NCBI GenBank assembly: GCA_963575745.1
Contig: CAUYUJ010003931.1
Location: 2,501-66,500, forward strand
Length of the DNA: 64,000 nt
Direction of reading: 5' to 3'
DNA from: Prorocentrum cordatum
Taxonomy: Eukaryota > Sar > Dinophyceae > Prorocentrales > Prorocentraceae
Under the pieces are notes generated by a model. The model had not been told where the DNA came from and ran no database searches. It saw nothing but the letters and a program-made list of their open reading frames with translations. A program made the position numbers and the translations under genes. Below are positions 20,282-28,936 of this stretch, piece by piece; the stretch's first letter is position 1, and every line of letters starts with the position of its first letter.

Positions 20282-23200
20282 GGAGGAGGAGGAGGAGGAG
20301 GAGGAGGAGGAGGAGGAGGGGACAGATGAAGGGGCCCCAGGACACACAAATAAATACACACAAATAAAACTATTCCCCATATTTCCCCATATTTCTAGGA
20401 TTTCGTCTTCCGCCCCACGTCCCATATTTTCCCACATTTTCCTGGGAATCGACGATTAATTGTGTCTGTGTGTTTTTTCCCCTCCTGAACAGAGCAGGTG
20501 GGAAGGAGGGTGCGACGAGATGGAGGAACAATGAAGTACTGCGAGGACGCGGAGAAGGCCGGGAGCCAAGAGGAGGTCTGGCAGGAAGAGGAGGTGGCAG
20601 AAGGCGATGAGGAGTATGAGGGGAGACGGGAGACGCCTGAGGAGGAGACGGATGCGGAGGATATGGCCGAGGGGCGAGTCCAGAACCCACGCTGAGGGAC
20701 ACAACGACCCAACCCACCCGCAACGGAGGAGACACGGCGGACGGAACGGCGGATGCCAGGAGGGTGCCGCACACATAGGGCGCCCACGACGAGGACAGGC
20801 ACCCCAGAGACGAAGCCCAGGAGAAGGCAGGGCAGAGCGAACGCTAAGAAAAAGACGCCTCGCCTGACAACAGCAGTGTACCACGGCAGCACATCCGTAA
20901 TCGCCACGAGCCCGTATGCATCGAAAGGGTGTGCCCCCCTCGAATGCGATACCGATGGTATGGTTGAGCCGCTCGTTGGAGAAGACGGCGAGTACACAAC
21001 ATTGCCCGGCCGATCTGAAGGAACTTCCCCAGCAAATAATCGAGCGGACTGAAGACTGTGTTTGCGATACTGGTCGAACTCGACGGATACCCTGTCTAAC
21101 AGAACTGGTACGGACACTACATTCATCTTGCAACAATAATGCAGTCAGCACTTTCACGGTCAGATCGGGTTGGAATTCTAAGATGCGAAGCTAGCCGCAC
21201 AAGCTATACGACGCCCCGCTGGGGCGAAGCCATCAATTAAAGTGCATGAGCTGTGTACGAACTGCCTTGCTGCATCACCAAGATGCGCCTCTCCGTTGTG
21301 ACTGGCGTTTGCTGAGGTGGCTTCAATCTTACGTAAACTTGGGTCTTGACGAACCCCTGGTGCAAGAATTTGGCGATATAACCCCCGCGTAGGGAACACG
21401 GTAGTGGAAATGCAAGATAAAGTAACGTCGAGAGTCACTGTTGTACCAGCATCGCTCGCAAGGCAGATAGTCACTGCAGCTGCAGCTGCAGTGACTATCA
21501 TGGGCCTGTTCCCAGTTCTCTTCTCCCAAACGACGGGATTCCCATCATGGGCCTGCTTGGAAGGCGGCACATGGTCCATTGCAACATCGAAGCTGCACCG
21601 ATATCCATGACCACCTCTCTGCGGCGCAGGCCGCCAAGTGTCTACGTTGACCCACCGCCGGATGTCGCAAATGAGGCCCTTGTCTACGAAAAGCCCCGTA
21701 CTGTTTTCGAGACCTTCTTCAACAGCAGCAGGTCTTCGTCTGTTGGTCGCCTGCCCGGCATCCAAAACACCAGCCATACATGCAGGCGCGAGGACCTCTG
21801 CAGCTAAAGCGCGGGAAAGCGAAAAACACCTCCCAGATGGGAATGGTCCCTTCTGTGTGCAAGCATTCGTTCCAGAGCGACGCCGTTGTGATGCTGGGCT
21901 TGTGGGCGGTGTTGACGGAGCTGATGATTGAACGGCTTCGGCGATGCTGATGACGTGGGTGGCAGTGATTGTGCGTGCGCTGCTGTTCCTGCAGAGGTTA
22001 GCAATATGGTTGATGGTGCGATTGCTGATGCTGATGGAGATTTTCCTGTGCACCCCGCCGGCTTCAACTTGCTGGTACGGCCACGCATATGATATTCGCG
22101 CTGGACGCTGGCGGAAAACATTGCCCTCCGCATTCTGCGTCATGCGCAACATGTTAGGGTTATGCGTCCGTGGCGGCGCTGAGAAGTTGAAACTCATCTA
22201 CATCAAGAGATGTAGTCTGGCCGCGCAATGAACACTCGCGCGCCCGATTCGGCGCCGCGCGACTCGTACAACTTGTAGACACCTTCAGTGCCACGTGTAT
22301 TGCGAAGTGCGACGCAACTTGATATCATGAATGACGACCCCTCGCATGCCTGAGGCCACCATGCCTTCGGCACGTGGAACCGCCCCCGATGGCCCCACGG
22401 ACGGCTCCAGGGCGCCTGCCCGGGCGGCGAAGCATCCGCGCAGGCCCGGCGCGGATCCAAGAACTCCGCGCGGAGCGCCAGAAGTTTAGGTTTATGGCGT
22501 TTTTTGTTGTCTGTGTTTCCTCCTTCTTTCGATGGAGGCCAGCATGCCTAAGGCCACCATGCCTTCGGCACCGTTTCTTTGGTTTGGTACCGTTGTGTGG
22601 CACGGCCTGTTCTAGAGGAGGAGGAGGAGGAGGACCTCCCGCCTTCGAAGGAGGCAGAGAGGAGGAGGAGGAGGAGGAGGAGGGGGAGGAGGAGGAGGAG
22701 GAGGAGGAGGAGGAGGAGGAGGAGGAGGAGGAGGGCGCAGGATAATGCCTGCCCGTTGCTTGGCACCGCTTCTTTGGCGCTTCCCGGGCAGCCGCTCTGC
22801 GCCCCACACGCCTCCTCGAGCACTCCTCCCGCCCGGCTCTGCCCTTCGGCGCCATCGCCCCGCAGCAAGGCGAAACCCCACTAAGTGAGGAAGCCACGTC
22901 AGAGACCGACACGCAACCATCTGCGCTGGTTGATTGATCAGCAAGAGCGTCTCTAGAATCAGATACTTCTTGCGCGACTACAGACGCTTGGGTTTGGCTT
23001 CTCATGAATTCTACCAGGCAAAAACATAAACAACGCATCGGTGTCTCTCCCAATGGCGACAAAAAGACCTGATCTCTTCGCTTCGGTTTCGTGCGTGGCT
23101 TTCCCGCCAAATGATCAAGGATGCTCCTCGATGGCCCTCGCCGAGGGAAAAATGCACAGGTCCGAGCGATGCCAAGCCTAGCCTTCGGCGCCCCTCCTGG

Positions 23201-26200
23201 CCTCCGGACGGCTCCTGGGAGCAGACGCTGCCACGAAGTGGCTGCAAGACGCCCCACGGCTGCCTGAGGTGGGTCCAGCGAAGGCCAGAATTTCCCAAGA
23301 TGACCCCCGAATACCCCAAGATACCTCGAGAATCTCCTGGGAGACTCCCAGGGAGGCCTCCAGCGAGGCTCTCAAAAGCGAACGACAACTGAAACACTTG
23401 AGAACACAACAGTGTGCTTTGACTCGGACGGTGTTTGGCTTCAGATAGCCTCGGGAAGCTGCAAATGCCTTGAAGAGGCCCCCAAGGCCGTCACGGACGG
23501 CCCCTCGACTGCCCCAAGACAGCCCGAGAACCCTGCAAGAACCCTCCAATACGGCTGCACGACGGCCCGAAGATGGTCCAGCCGACCTGGTTTGGGAGAA
23601 TCCAGGCTCCAAGATCTCCCCTGGATACTTCAGACGGCCCCATATTTGTCCGTAAGAGACCGTATGCAGCATACTGCCTTGAAGCGTCAACATAACCAAA
23701 TGCTGATGTTGCTTCCAATGCGTTTCGGCTGGAGACTGCCTCGAGGAGGACTGGGAGAGCCCAAAGAAGCAGCAAATACGATCCAAGACGGACCCGAGAG
23801 CGCCCCAAGACAGCCCCCAAACTGCCCGAGATCTCCCCTCATTCGGCCACATAGGGCTCCGAGAACAAACATCCACCCGCACGTCACACAGATTGTTCAA
23901 TCGGGCCTCCTCGGGGGAAGCTCAAGCTCCGAGATCTCCCCAACGTGTTGAAAAGGTCGCTAGGCATCCCGAAGAGATGCCCGCAGAGGCCTCATCCCCA
24001 GCCAGGCCGGACAAGCCAACAACAATCCAAACCGCCAAACACAGAACACATCAGTTTCCATCGATGCCTTTCAGCTTCAGGTTGCCTGAAACACCCCCCA
24101 AAACTGCCCAAAAAGTCTCCAAGACGGATCCGGAACTCGCCCAGACGACTCCAAGAAGGTTCGATCGAGCCTTTTCGGGAGAGCTCGGTAGAACCATTGC
24201 GCTAGAAACGCCCCCGACGGGCACCCAACGGGACCACAACAACCTCGTAAGAGGCCCCCGAGAGGGCCAGCAGACCCCGAATTCGCCCTCACGCAGCCCC
24301 CAATAGGCCCCATAATAGGCTTCAAATGGGAGGAGGGAAGAAGAAGAAGAGGAGGACATGGAGGAGGAGAGTTGAAAGACGGGCAAGACGAGGCGGCGGA
24401 CAAGGAAGGGGTGTCAAAGACCCACGCCAATTCAAAGAACACAGAGCTGGGGGGATATGTAAACTCAACCTCCTTCATTCTTGAACGCCGCGCTACTCCG
24501 CTGGCATGGTGGCTGGACTTGCCGCAGATAGCTGGATGCATGCAAATAGTGGTTGGTGGCCTTCCCGCTGATACCAGTATCATTGTGTCCCAGATGTCCC
24601 CATGCCCAGATCATTACACATATCGCTGAACATCCGAAACACGCCGTGCGCAATTTCGCGCGCTCCGCATTATACGCGGGACATCATTCAACTAGGTTCG
24701 AGCCGAGCCACCTCAGACAGCGACAACACATGCACCCCCCAACATCAGCATCTTCACACGTACGCACTTTCCCTCCGACGCACCGAAATCTAAGCATGCG
24801 TGAGCACTCTAAACACGTAATCACACATGTCCCTCCAGAAGCGCGAAACATTTTTTTAGGGGGCCCGAAACGGTGTGAGAGGGTGACGTCAAGATCCCCA
24901 AAGACCTCTCCGCACGGTCCGCCACCGCACGGTGACACTGGAAAACCACCAACAACCTCCTTGCGACTTTTCCGCAACGAGAGGACGCGGGGTCACCACG
25001 ACACCCCACTGATTCACCAGCGAACACCCCCTGCCCTTGTCTTCTCACCCACTTTCGCGGTCTCTGTCGTGGCATCTCTTCGTCGTCGTTTCTTGTCCCC
25101 TCTGGCACAGGGCCCCTCTCGGCTGGCAAAACAAAAGTGTCGTCATCGCACTGCGTGTGGGCCGCATACCTTACTCTTAAAGGGGCTCAGGGACATACAC
25201 CGAAACAGACACAATTCCCAGGATTCCCAAATTTCCTCACTATGTTCTGAAGTTTCGTCGTCCCTTTCCACTTCCAATACTTTCCCAGATGTTCTTGGGA
25301 CTCGATGTTTATTGTGTCTGTGTGTTTGTTATCCTCCTGATTCAAAGACGGCGAGGAGAGTAGACAAGGAAACAGTGGATCAGAAATCCAGGGTCTGAAA
25401 ACTCAGTGGAGAACCAATGGAGGCTTGGCCGTGGATATCCTCGCTGGCCTCAATGAATCTTCCAGGGTCTGAAGCCTCCTGGACACATTCCTGAACGAAC
25501 GCCTCCACCGTACTGAATCCAGAAGTTCCAGAAACGCAGAAAGGAGGAGGAGGAGCAACACACAGCAGGCGACAGCTTCACGACGTCGCACAAAAAGAAA
25601 ACAGGCCACAGGGATCAGCAGGATGGCGGATGAGAGCGGGTGGAAAGGAAGAGAGGAGCAGTCGGAGGAGGAACAACACTATGTTGTGGAGGAGTAGGAG
25701 ATGGGGGAGGAGGAGGAGCAGGAGGAGGAGGAGGAGGAGGAGGAGGAGGAGGAGGAGGAGGAGGGGCAACGCAAAGCCTTCGCATTGGAAGGATCCAGCT
25801 CCGCAGCAATCTGAGCATCCTGCTCGGCGTCCTCCCAGTTCTCCAGCTGCCGGTTCACTATCGACCTCGCGAAGCGGAGGGATGGCGAGGCAGGTGCAAT
25901 TACGCAGCTGTCTTTCCCGGCGCCTCCAGACACTGGGGGCACCACAGGAAGAAGGAAAGAGCCCGGGGCGGGGCCGCAGAAAGCTGCATGCAGCAGGTTT
26001 CGTACCCACCCCCCTTCCTTCTGCCTTCCCTCGCTGGCCCGAGAAGGAGGGGAGCTGGGAGGAGCGCCACTTTGGAAGCCAGCATGTTCCACTCACCGCT
26101 CGGGCATGGGCCCTCGTTCCTGCCGCGTCCGTCGAACAACCGACCTCCGACAACTTCTTGGCTTTCAGTCTCGCTTGAAATCGTCTTGCTTGCTGCGGAT

Positions 26201-26773
26201 CTCGCCTCAAACGCAAGCGCCAGTACGAACTTGCGATCATAGCGACGACGACGAAGGGAAAGAGGATGAAGCTGAGCAGAAGTAAAAGGAAAAGGAGGCG
26301 GAGGAGGAGGGATGGCAGCGTCCTGAGGGACTCCAATCCCAAGAACTGCAGCTGCAGCAGGTGGAGGAGGGACTGACGGGAGGAGGGGCGGGAAGAGGCA
26401 GAGAGCGCAGAGGCAGAGGGGCAAGATGAGGAGAGGGAGAAAGACAATCTCTAGGGGAACAAAAAGTGTCATAAACATAAAAACTCTGAGGTCCGCGCGG
26501 ATTCTCGGATCGGCGCTGGACCCCCCTCCCTCGCGCGCGGAGCGCGCCAGGGGCGGCGCCGCTGGGGGGCTCCAGCGCCGATCCGAGAAATCCGCGCGGA
26601 CCTTCGAGTTTTTATGTTTATGCCACTTTTTGTTCCCCTGAACTCCCCCGCCTGTTGAGCCACAGAGCTGGGTTGTGGCGGTCCAGCACGCAGGCCTCGG
26701 AGTAGGCATCCAGCGCCTCTTCGAGACGCCCCTCCTTGAAGCGTGCGTTACCGCGCTCCTTCAGCTCCAACGC
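13207..26773 (-). CDS. TPR-domain protein, likely chaperone-binding (multi-exon)
   Basis: Five minus-strand exons read in order: 26,773-26,652, 25,865-25,778, 19,939-19,872, 14,270-14,180 and a probable last exon 13,278-13,207 ending in TGA. The joined frame encodes at least 123 residues, plus 23 from the last exon. They form three TPR repeats (residues about 1-34, 35-68 and 69-102) and a short capping helix. Residues matching the two-carboxylate clamp of Hop, PP5 and CHIP are present: Lys5, Asn9, Asn40 and Lys70. The position of the fifth clamp residue (usually Arg) is Ser74, with Arg75 next to it. Such domains bind the EEVD tails of HSP70/HSP90 in the cytosol. All four introns end in AG before G. 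Donors are GC, GC, GA and GC. The 5' end with the start codon was not found, so the gene extends above 26,773. Other co-chaperone subfamilies cannot be separated from this domain alone. Confidence 0.85.
13560..14178. repeat. GAT and GGA/GAA tracts in TPR intron
   Basis: A GAT/CAT run (13,645-13,840) and long GGA/GAA-rich sequence (13,860-14,160). On the minus strand this reads as a pyrimidine-rich stretch directly downstream of the exon-4 donor at 14,180. Met-, Asp- and Ser-rich ORFs across it are artefacts. Confidence 0.85.
14180..14270 (-). CDS. TPR gene, exon 4
   Basis: This is 91 nt. The first G completes an Arg codon split across the intron (AG/G). It encodes AGLQRQPDSVPLRRLRAELE and ends ...SSVVE. 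It supplies the second helix of TPR repeat 3 and the start of the capping helix. The acceptor CTTCCTCGCCGCAG is textbook. The donor is GAG before GC, so a GC intron follows. Confidence 0.85.
14300..14480 (+). repeat. (TCC)n tract
   Basis: TCC repeats interrupted by CTT and CGTCGTCAT. It lies about 30 bp upstream (on the minus strand) of exon 4 of the TPR gene, inside its 5.6-kb third intron. Confidence 0.9.
14480..15425. other. Intron 3 sequence, possible alternative coding islands
   Basis: A complex stretch inside TPR intron 3. On the minus strand two small Cys-rich pieces show GC-rich third positions: MPDTWICPQGGRQCLAEDC (ending near 14,727) and HCSNLCACPLCPAFCSRALG (near 14,660). They could be exon remnants of something else, but the four-exon TPR frame is continuous without them. 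A GT/TG run lies at about 15,122-15,145. Confidence 0.3.
15428..16222 (+). repeat. 113-bp satellite, 7 copies
   Basis: Units start GGACGCCCGAGTTATCCGGG and repeat at exact 113-bp steps (15,542; 15,655; 15,768; 15,881; 15,994; 16,107), with a diverged first unit at 15,428 and an end at about 16,222. Units differ at only a few positions. Each unit is full of small inverted repeats built on CCGAGTTA and TAACTCGG, so it can fold into several hairpins. It lies in intron 3 of the TPR gene. Confidence 0.95.
16225..16560. other. GC-rich unique stretch in TPR intron 3
   Basis: On the minus strand an open frame starts with MGTEAEQIAGWLRRRGHVG (start codon at 16,551) and stays open for about 60 residues with moderate GC at third positions. 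Another minus frame over the same bases is also open. No domain is recognised, and the region directly follows a satellite, so no gene is called. Confidence 0.25.
16560..16746 (-). mobile_element. Composite element, copy D (truncated)
   Basis: The end block of the composite family in inverted orientation: CACGCACCCAGGGACAATG, then GGCCTCCTCACCCTGA at the right edge, with CGGAACC-like sequence before it. Inside is a short stretch of the 12-bp satellite in reverse (GGGTCGCG units) and a 29-bp hairpin (GCGGGTCAGCTCGC with its complement) at about 16,624-16,652. The left tail is missing. Confidence 0.55.
16960..17360 (+). repeat. Direct repeat GAGCGTCG ... GGGTCCGCGAGCCTGCTCC
   Basis: The motif TTTGGAGCGTCG followed by CTCTGGGTCCGCGAGCCTGC occurs at about 16,976-17,010 and again at about 17,320-17,357. 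The first part also occurs near 28,063. The stretch between is C-rich with no gene. Confidence 0.5.
17379..17428. repeat. Hairpin CCTATCCCTAAGAT
   Basis: Two perfect 14-nt arms (17,379-17,392 and 17,415-17,428) around a 22-nt loop. It could be a small structured RNA or the remains of a small foldback element. No tRNA or snRNA features were found. Confidence 0.6.
18271..18517 (+). mobile_element. CCCTACCTAG TIR element, copy 1
   Basis: The left end reads GTGCGACCCTACCTAGGAGT. The right end reads TCTAGGCAGAGCCTGGGTAG. The ends are imperfect inverted repeats. The interior has AGCTAAGATGAA-type repeats, then two GGGGGAACCGC blocks and GCCCTTTAAGCATACCGAG. The same ends and interior occur at 58,818-59,668, where the middle is expanded. 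No coding capacity. Confidence 0.7.
18780..19640 (-). repeat. CCAAGA/TCTTGG phased repeat, block 2
   Basis: A long run of TCTTGGGGCC(T/G)-type units with the same 10-11-nt or doubled spacing as at 1,535-1,682, here inverted. It also contains GGGGAGCCTC(C/T)GGG-type units. It lies in intron 3 of the TPR gene, just beyond exon 3. Confidence 0.65.
19872..19939 (-). CDS. TPR gene, exon 3
   Basis: This is 68 nt, starting after GGCGGGGAAG in phase 0. It encodes AHYSRALALQQLGLPQKALR plus SC, and ends with the first two bases of an Arg codon. It holds the first helix of TPR repeat 3, with the expected Gly, Leu and Ala positions. The donor is TGCAG before GACTTT, a GA donor. Joining to 14,270 restores AGG and a continuous TPR. 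Confidence 0.85.
20236..20320 (+). repeat. (GAT)n and (GGA)n
   Basis: Fourteen ATG/GAT units followed by thirteen GGA units in TPR intron 2, directly upstream of the short TIR repeat copy 2. Confidence 0.9.
20342..20476 (+). mobile_element. Short TIR repeat family, copy 2
   Basis: A complete copy of the family seen at position 1: it starts ACACACAAATAAATACACAC, contains TCCCATATTTTCCCACATTT and CGACGATTAATTG, and ends GTGTCTGTGTGTTTTTTCCC. The sequence CCCCTCCTGAACAG follows. It lies in intron 2 of the TPR gene, antisense to it. Confidence 0.65.
20480..21175. other. TPR intron 2 sequence without gene
   Basis: A GGA-rich then complex stretch. Short plus-strand frames are Glu-rich from GGA repeats. 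No exon with suitable ends was found. Confidence 0.4.
21178..22197 (-). pseudogene. Long unrecognised minus-strand ORF in TPR intron 2
   Basis: An uninterrupted 339-codon frame from an ATG at 22,197 to a stop at 21,178, in sequence of only moderate GC, so length by chance is unlikely. It starts MSFNFSAPPRTHNPNMLRMT and has a helix-like part near TINHIANLCRNSSARTITAT. Third positions are not GC-rich, unlike the secure exons, which points to a mobile-element or foreign origin or a relaxed remnant. It contains the 34-bp palindrome at 21,466-21,499, encoding an Ala run. No domain is recognised. It may be a real intronless gene on the same strand as its host gene. Confidence 0.35.
21466..21499. 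repeat. Perfect 34-bp palindrome
   Basis: A perfect palindrome with outer arm GATAGTCACTGCAGCT centred on CTGCAG repeats. ATCATGGGCCTG follows and is repeated about 50 bp later. It could form a cruciform or be a dyad binding site. Confidence 0.85.
22340..22575 (+). repeat. Direct repeat AGGCCACCATGCCTTCGGCAC
   Basis: AAGGCCACCATGCCTTCGGC, or the same with GAGG at the start, occurs at about 22,352 and 22,550. Between them lies a segment (GTTTAGGTTTATGGCGTTTT near 22,485) resembling one end of the foldback element at 26,453-26,639. This is probably a fragment of the same or a related family. Confidence 0.5.
22615..22740 (+). repeat. (GGA)n tract
   Basis: About 35 GGA units with one CCTCCCGCC interruption, in TPR intron 2. 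Confidence 0.9.
22745..23080 (-). other. Open minus-strand island in TPR intron 2
   Basis: On the minus strand a frame is open with MRCLCFCLVEFMRSQTQASV and later Ser/Asp-rich then Arg-rich sequence (SDVASSLSGVSPCCG). It ends at the GGA/TCC tract. No acceptor-donor pair is convincing and it is not needed for the TPR frame. It may be a fragment of a mobile element or another gene. Confidence 0.25.
23200..24320 (+). repeat. CCAAGA phased repeat, block 3
   Basis: A long diverged block with CCCCAAGACAGCCC, CCCGAGATCTCC and CCAAGATGACCC units, most starting CC(A/G)AGA at 10-11-nt multiples. It contains a roughly repeated 290-bp superunit (GCTTCAG(A/G)TAGCCT near 23,450, GGCTGGAGACTGCCTC near 23,728, CAGCTTCAGGTTGCCTG near 24,068). 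No gene. Confidence 0.6.
25193..25327 (+). mobile_element. Short TIR repeat family, copy 3
   Basis: It starts ACATACACCGAAACAGACAC and ends TATTGTGTCTGTGTGTTTGT. The inverted ends are clearest here. It is the same family as 1-135 and 20,342-20,476. It lies in TPR intron 2, antisense. Confidence 0.65.
25690..25765 (+). repeat. (GGA)n tract next to TPR exon 2
   Basis: About 20 GGA units, ending 13 bp before the exon-2 donor at 25,778. On the coding strand the intron therefore begins GCTTTGCGTTGCCCC and runs straight into TCC repeats. Confidence 0.9.
25778..25865 (-). CDS. TPR gene, exon 2
   Basis: This is 88 nt. The first G completes the Arg codon begun in exon 1. It encodes SIVNRQLENWEDAEQDAQIA then AELDPSNAK, which is the whole of TPR repeat 2 with its Trp, Ala and Pro positions. 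The acceptor is CTTCGCGAG before G. The donor is GCGAAG before GC, a GC donor. Joining to 19,939 gives DPSNAK-AHYSRA, a perfect TPR boundary. Confidence 0.88.
26453..26639. mobile_element. Foldback element beside TPR splice donor
   Basis: A 187-bp inverted repeat. It starts AGGGGAACAAAAAGTG and ends with CACTTTTTGTTCCCCT. The arms are about 70 bp and diverged by a few bases; the centre is GC-rich (CGCGCGCGGAGCGCGCC). On the coding strand it begins 12 bp after the exon-1 donor at 26,652, so it makes up the 5' quarter of the 786-bp first intron. No clear target duplication was found. A half-like relic lies near 22,485. Confidence 0.8.
26652..26773 (-). CDS. TPR gene, first identified exon
   Basis: This is 122 nt, starting in phase 0 after GGCCGCAAG, preceded by a CT-rich tract. 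It encodes ALELKERGNARFKEGRLEEA, then LDAYSEACVLDRHNPALWLN and two bases of Arg. It is TPR repeat 1 plus the start of repeat 2. The Lys-Glu-Arg-Gly-Asn and Leu-Asn-Arg motifs match the clamp positions of Hop-type TPR domains. The donor is CAACAG before GCGGGG, a GC donor. The start codon must lie in an exon above 26,773 that I could not identify. Confidence 0.88.
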
Positions 26774-26799
26774 CTTGCGGCCAGCGGTCACGCAACCCA

Positions 26800-27060
26800 G
26801 GCCGTGAAGGCGAGAGAGAGGGAGAAGGAGAGCCAACAAGCGAGAGAGAGAGAGAGAGAACCACAGAGATCGACACAGAGAAGGATACAGATCGAGAAAT
26901 CGAGAGATCGAGAGGAAGAGAGAGATAGAGATGAGAGCCAGAGAGAGAAGGACATATACACGTGGAGACAGGCAGAGGCAGTGAGGACAGGAGAGGAGGA
27001 AGGAGAGGAGCAGCAGAAACGGCGGCAGCAAACTCGCTCTGCTGTGGGATTATGGCGCAA
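26800..27060 (+). repeat. GA-rich tract
   Basis: (GA)n and AGAGATCGAGA-type repeats. On the minus strand this is a CT-rich stretch ending just before the acceptor of the first identified TPR exon. Confidence 0.8.
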
Positions 27061-27079
27061 GTACTCGTGAGAGGTCAGC

Positions 27080-28130
27080 ACTTATAGCAAGAACAGCTGA
27101 CAATGCCACCCTGTGGCTGCTAACGCCAACGTGTACAACAAGAAAACCTATGCCTGCAAATCCACAAGCCGCATATATAGACGATCGCACGGTCGGCTAT
27201 GATTTCCCGATGGCTATGTGTCGCCTTGCATCCAGAATGGCCCTCGAGGTCTACACATGAATAGCTCTGGTCACGACGCGAATGGACGTGCATCGCAACA
27301 CACATCAAATAAGGGAGCACATGTCAGCACTACATGGGACAAATCGTCGTCGGAGGTCGAACAAGATGCGCCGGCGGTTGCTCGTCAAAGAGTGCATGGA
27401 GGGCGACAGCTTGCGCGACAACTTGCGATCGGACGCCACGGCGGTGTGACGTGACCACCCCGAGCGCGTCCTCATACATCACGCCACCCAATGTGTCTAC
27501 GTATAGACGCTTGTCGCTAGAAGGTGAGAATGGTATTTGGCATATGCCTCAGATGTTGGCCTTCTAGGCGCAAATAGAAAGAGAACGTTTTGAAAACGAC
27601 GCGCCGGCCTTTGGACGTCAGGCGGCATGGTGATACCTCAGAGCACGCACAAGCAACGAGCAGGTGGGCCACTGGCCGATCCCGCACCCGAGACACCTGA
27701 ACAAAACACACCAGCCAGAGCACCGTGCCCAAAACGAGAAACAGCCAAACGGGAAGGACAAACGCCCCGCAGCGTTTTGGAGATCATCTGAAGTCCTCCG
27801 AAGCCCAACCTGGCCAAGCAACCAAAAAGCCCTCGCGCCTTCCGAGACGTTTCCTGCGTCTGCGGTGAAGGCCTATAGACACCTCCTCAGAAGGCCCGAG
27901 GCCTCCCTGGCCATCGTATCCAGACCCCCGACGGCTAAACTTTGTTCGAGGCGTGGCCCCTGACGTGCGGCCAACCTGCATCGTTTTCTGCCGGTCCCGA
28001 GGCCCAGCGAGGGCTCCCCGAGGCCGAAGAACCGGCCCGAGAACGCCCGCTCCGAACTTTCTGGAGCGTCGGCTCCCCTGGGAATAGGCCCCGCCGAGAG
28101 AATGGCCCAGAGCCTCCCGTCGCGACCTGG
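27080..28130. other. Complex sequence, probably 5' intron of TPR gene
   Basis: Mostly non-repetitive and lower in GC than the exons. Several short frames exist, with no GC bias at third positions and no AG/G-bounded exon that would precede 26,773. The missing 5' exon may be here or further up, but I cannot point to it. Confidence 0.35.
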
Positions 28131-28149
28131 TCCACTGAGGGGTCGAAGG

Positions 28150-28300
28150 ATCGCGCCGCAGCGCCGATGCATCGGCGATACGTCTCGGCGATGCATCGGC
28201 GATGCACCAGCGATAAATGGCGATGCCTTGGCGCCGTCGGCGTGGTCAAAGTCGGGCCCCGCATCGAGCCGCATCGCAGATGCATCGGCGATGCGGCGCG
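28150..28300 (+). repeat. GATGCATCGGCGAT short direct repeats
   Basis: The 14-mer GATGCATCGGCGAT or close variants occur about five times with irregular 5-60-bp spacing. Spacers are of unequal length and related to each other, so it is not CRISPR. Confidence 0.65.
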
Positions 28301-28399
28301 ATCCTCCGACCCCATCCGCTCGGACCCCGACGGGGAGGCCTAGACCCACAGCGCGAGGAGGCGGGCGCCCCCCGAGCCGCGGCCGAGCGCGCCTTGACC

Positions 28400-28512
28400 G
28401 CCTCGGGCGGCGCGCTGGCGGGGTCGGGCGCCCCCTTGGCCGCGGCGGTGGCTTTCGCACCGCCTCGGCGGCGTTGGGCGGGGCGGGGTCGGGCGCGCCC
28501 TTGGCCACAGCT
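28400..28512 (+). repeat. CACCGCCTCGGCGGCGTTGGG repeats
   Basis: CTTTCGCACCGCCTCGGCGG and GTCGGGCGCGCCCTTGGCC blocks are duplicated here and once more at about 28,780-28,815. The GCCGCC/GGCGGC parts form hairpins. Confidence 0.6.
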
Positions 28513-28710
28513 CGGCGGCGAGCGAGGGAAGGAAGCGAGAAGGAGAAGGCCTTCTCGGAAGGCGGCGGGGCTCCTGAGAAGGCCTCCGGCTCTCTGGGAG
28601 GTGTTCTGCACCTGCGAGGAAGGCTTAGACAACTTCTCAGGAGGCTGGGGGACTTCCATGTCTTCTGAGAAGGCGCGCCACTTCTCGCTTCCCCCCCTCG
28701 CTCGCCGCCG
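28513..28710. mobile_element. Foldback element CGGCGGCGAGCGAGGG
   Basis: Left arm 28,513-28,543 (starts CGGCGGCGAGCGAGGG) and right arm 28,681-28,710 (ends CCCTCGCTCGCCGCCG) are inverted copies with few mismatches. The interior repeats GAAGGC/GCCTTC and AGAAGGC motifs. No gene. Confidence 0.6.
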
Positions 28711-28862
28711 AACAGCATGGGTGCAAGCAGGCAGGCAGCAACCAGTAGTTAGACAGCAGCGCATGGCCATGCACCCACCGAGGCGGTGGCTTGCGCACCG
28801 CCTCGGCGGCGTTGGGAGGAGACTCTGGCGCGCAGCGCGAGGGACGGCGAGGGGCGGCGAGA

Positions 28863-28864
<2 letters not shown>

Positions 28865-28936
<72 letters not shown>
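28865..28936 (+). repeat. (CGT)n tract
   Basis: About 24 pure CGT/GTC units. Confidence 0.95.

Noticed and set aside
28150-28300. CRISPR-like cluster of GATGCATCGGCGAT
   Set aside because: Spacing is irregular, the intervening sequence is itself related, and the window is eukaryotic.
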